The notes under the pieces were generated by a model. It ran no database searches. It was given only the letters and a program-made list of their open reading frames with translations, and was not told the origin of the DNA. Position numbers and translations under genes: made by a program. From contig CAYMAX010000073.1 in NCBI GenBank assembly GCA_964388595.1, positions 1-6,259 on the forward strand: a stretch of DNA of 6,259 nucleotides, given 5' to 3'. Of the stretch, positions 5,505 to 6,259 are shown one piece after another. This DNA is from CAYMAX01 sp964388595 (lineage in GTDB: Bacteria; Bacteroidota; Bacteroidia; Bacteroidales; UBA932). Each line of letters starts with the position of its first letter. Positions within the stretch are counted from its first letter, which is position 1.

Positions 5505-6259
5505 ATGAAAAAGATAAAAATCATTCTTTTTACTATAGTTGTACTGCTTCCGGTGTCACTCAGTGCCCAATTCGATGAGATAGGGTATTTCTCAAACAAG
5601 CCTCAGGACAACTGGTTCATCTCCGTGGGAGGCGGTATCCAACTTTATTACGGCACAGAAGACTTTACCTACATCAATCAAAACAACATCGCTCCCGCAG
5701 TTGACCTCTCTTTCGGTAAGTGGATAGTCCCCTCACTGGCATTCAGAGTGCAGTTTGCAGGTCTTCAGGGCTATGGTTGGAGTACAGTACTATCGCCTTA
5801 TATGGAGACAGTACCCATCAATAATCTTTATCAGGAAAAGTTTTTCTATCTCAACTCACGAGTTGACTTCCTGTGGAACGTACTCGACATCGGCAACCAC
5901 TACAGGGCATCTCGCATATTTAAGTTTATCCCTTTCGTGGGAGTGGGAGCTGCCGCTACATTTAAAGATACCCTAAGTTTAGAAGTATCACCTTCTGCCA
6001 CAGCTGGCTTCCTCTTCATGTTTCGCATCTCGGAGCACGTCAATCTGCATTTGGAGCTGCGCTCTACTTTTGCCGACGGCAGACTCGATAAAATGTACTG
6101 CACCTACGATGAAGACAAGCTTGACATAGTGAAGTTAGCACCCGCTGTTGAGATTATGAACACGGCATCCATCGGCATTACCATCGATCTTATGCCCAGG
6201 AAGTTCTCACGTCGTTATGAGATGTCGGCCGACTACCGATATCGTCTGAAAGAGCTACA
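5505..6259 (+). CDS. OmpA-like outer-membrane beta-barrel protein, N-terminal 251 residues, partial at right edge
   Basis: The frame opens at the ATG at 5505-5507 and stays open to the window end. Residues 1-21 are a signal peptide (MKKIKIILF, hydrophobic core, SLSA-Q). The mature part begins DNWFISVGGGIQLYYG and continues with short alternating strands: APAVDLSFGKWIVPSLAFRV, FQ/GLQGYG, KFFYLNSRVDFLWNV, FKFIPFVGVGAAATF, a TAGFLFMFRISEHVNLHLEL segment, and TASIGITIDLM. This closely resembles, from memory, the barrel of Bacteroides OmpA-family proteins, which are the N-terminal part of porin-like proteins ending in a peptidoglycan-binding OmpA domain. The barrel seems to end near residue 230; the following PRKFSRRYEMSADYRYRLKEL is charged and could lead into a linker. 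Whether an OmpA C-terminal domain follows cannot be seen. It is transcribed divergently from the VanZ-barrel gene, 68 bp away. Codon use shows no sign of damage. Confidence 0.8.
   Translation, partial: MKKIKIILFTIVVLLPVSLSAQFDEIGYFSNKPQDNWFISVGGGIQLYYGTEDFTYINQNNIAPAVDLSFGKWIVPSLAFRVQFAGLQGYGWSTVLSPYMETVPINNLYQEKFFYLNSRVDFLWNVLDIGNHYRASRIFKFIPFVGVGAAATFKDTLSLEVSPSATAGFLFMFRISEHVNLHLELRSTFADGRLDKMYCTYDEDKLDIVKLAPAVEIMNTASIGITIDLMPRKFSRRYEMSADYRYRLKEL

Noticed and set aside
1..6259. CRISPR array, insertion sequence, tRNA or rRNA gene, phage attachment site
   Set aside because: I found no regularly spaced repeats, transposase motifs, terminal inverted repeats or structured RNA sequence; almost all the DNA is accounted for by coding genes.

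Overview
The window looks like chromosomal DNA of a Bacteroidota member, most probably order Bacteroidales. Four things point there. HtpG carries the NAVDAS and DRGIGM variants of the ATPase motifs that I associate with Bacteroides-type HtpG. Two promoter boxes match the Bacteroidota TAnnTTTG -7 element. Most starts lack a clear Shine-Dalgarno sequence. The proteins belong to typical Bacteroidota envelope families: a DUF3575-type barrel, an OmpA-type barrel, and an amidase with a golvesin-like domain. I cannot name a genus; a gut lineage such as Muribaculaceae is only a guess.

Layout. Positions 1-1211 (minus strand) hold the first 403 codons of htpG, the bacterial Hsp90; the gene runs off the left edge. 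An 86-bp gap (1212-1297) follows, with an inverted repeat and a sigma-54-like element upstream of htpG. Positions 1298-4363 (minus) encode a 1021-residue exported protein. It appears to be a zinc N-acetylmuramoyl-L-alanine amidase whose catalytic domain is split by a golvesin-like beta domain and followed by an FnIII-like domain and a large C-terminal domain. Its start overlaps the stop of the gene before it by 7 bp. That gene (4357-5436, minus) encodes a VanZ-like four-helix membrane domain joined in one frame to a complete-looking signal peptide and a DUF3575-like outer-membrane barrel. A 68-bp divergent intergenic region (5437-5504) carries oppositely directed, interleaved promoter boxes. 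From 5505 to the right edge (plus) lies the start of an OmpA-like outer-membrane barrel gene. No gene-free stretch exceeds 300 bases.

How it fits together. The VanZ/barrel gene and the amidase gene probably form a two-gene, translationally coupled operon for envelope functions. It is transcribed away from another outer-membrane barrel gene. htpG lies downstream on the same strand but seems to have its own stress-type regulatory region. The most unusual object is the VanZ plus internal signal peptide plus DUF3575 fusion, which behaves like a membrane polyprotein on paper. Next is the amidase interrupted by a golvesin-like insert.
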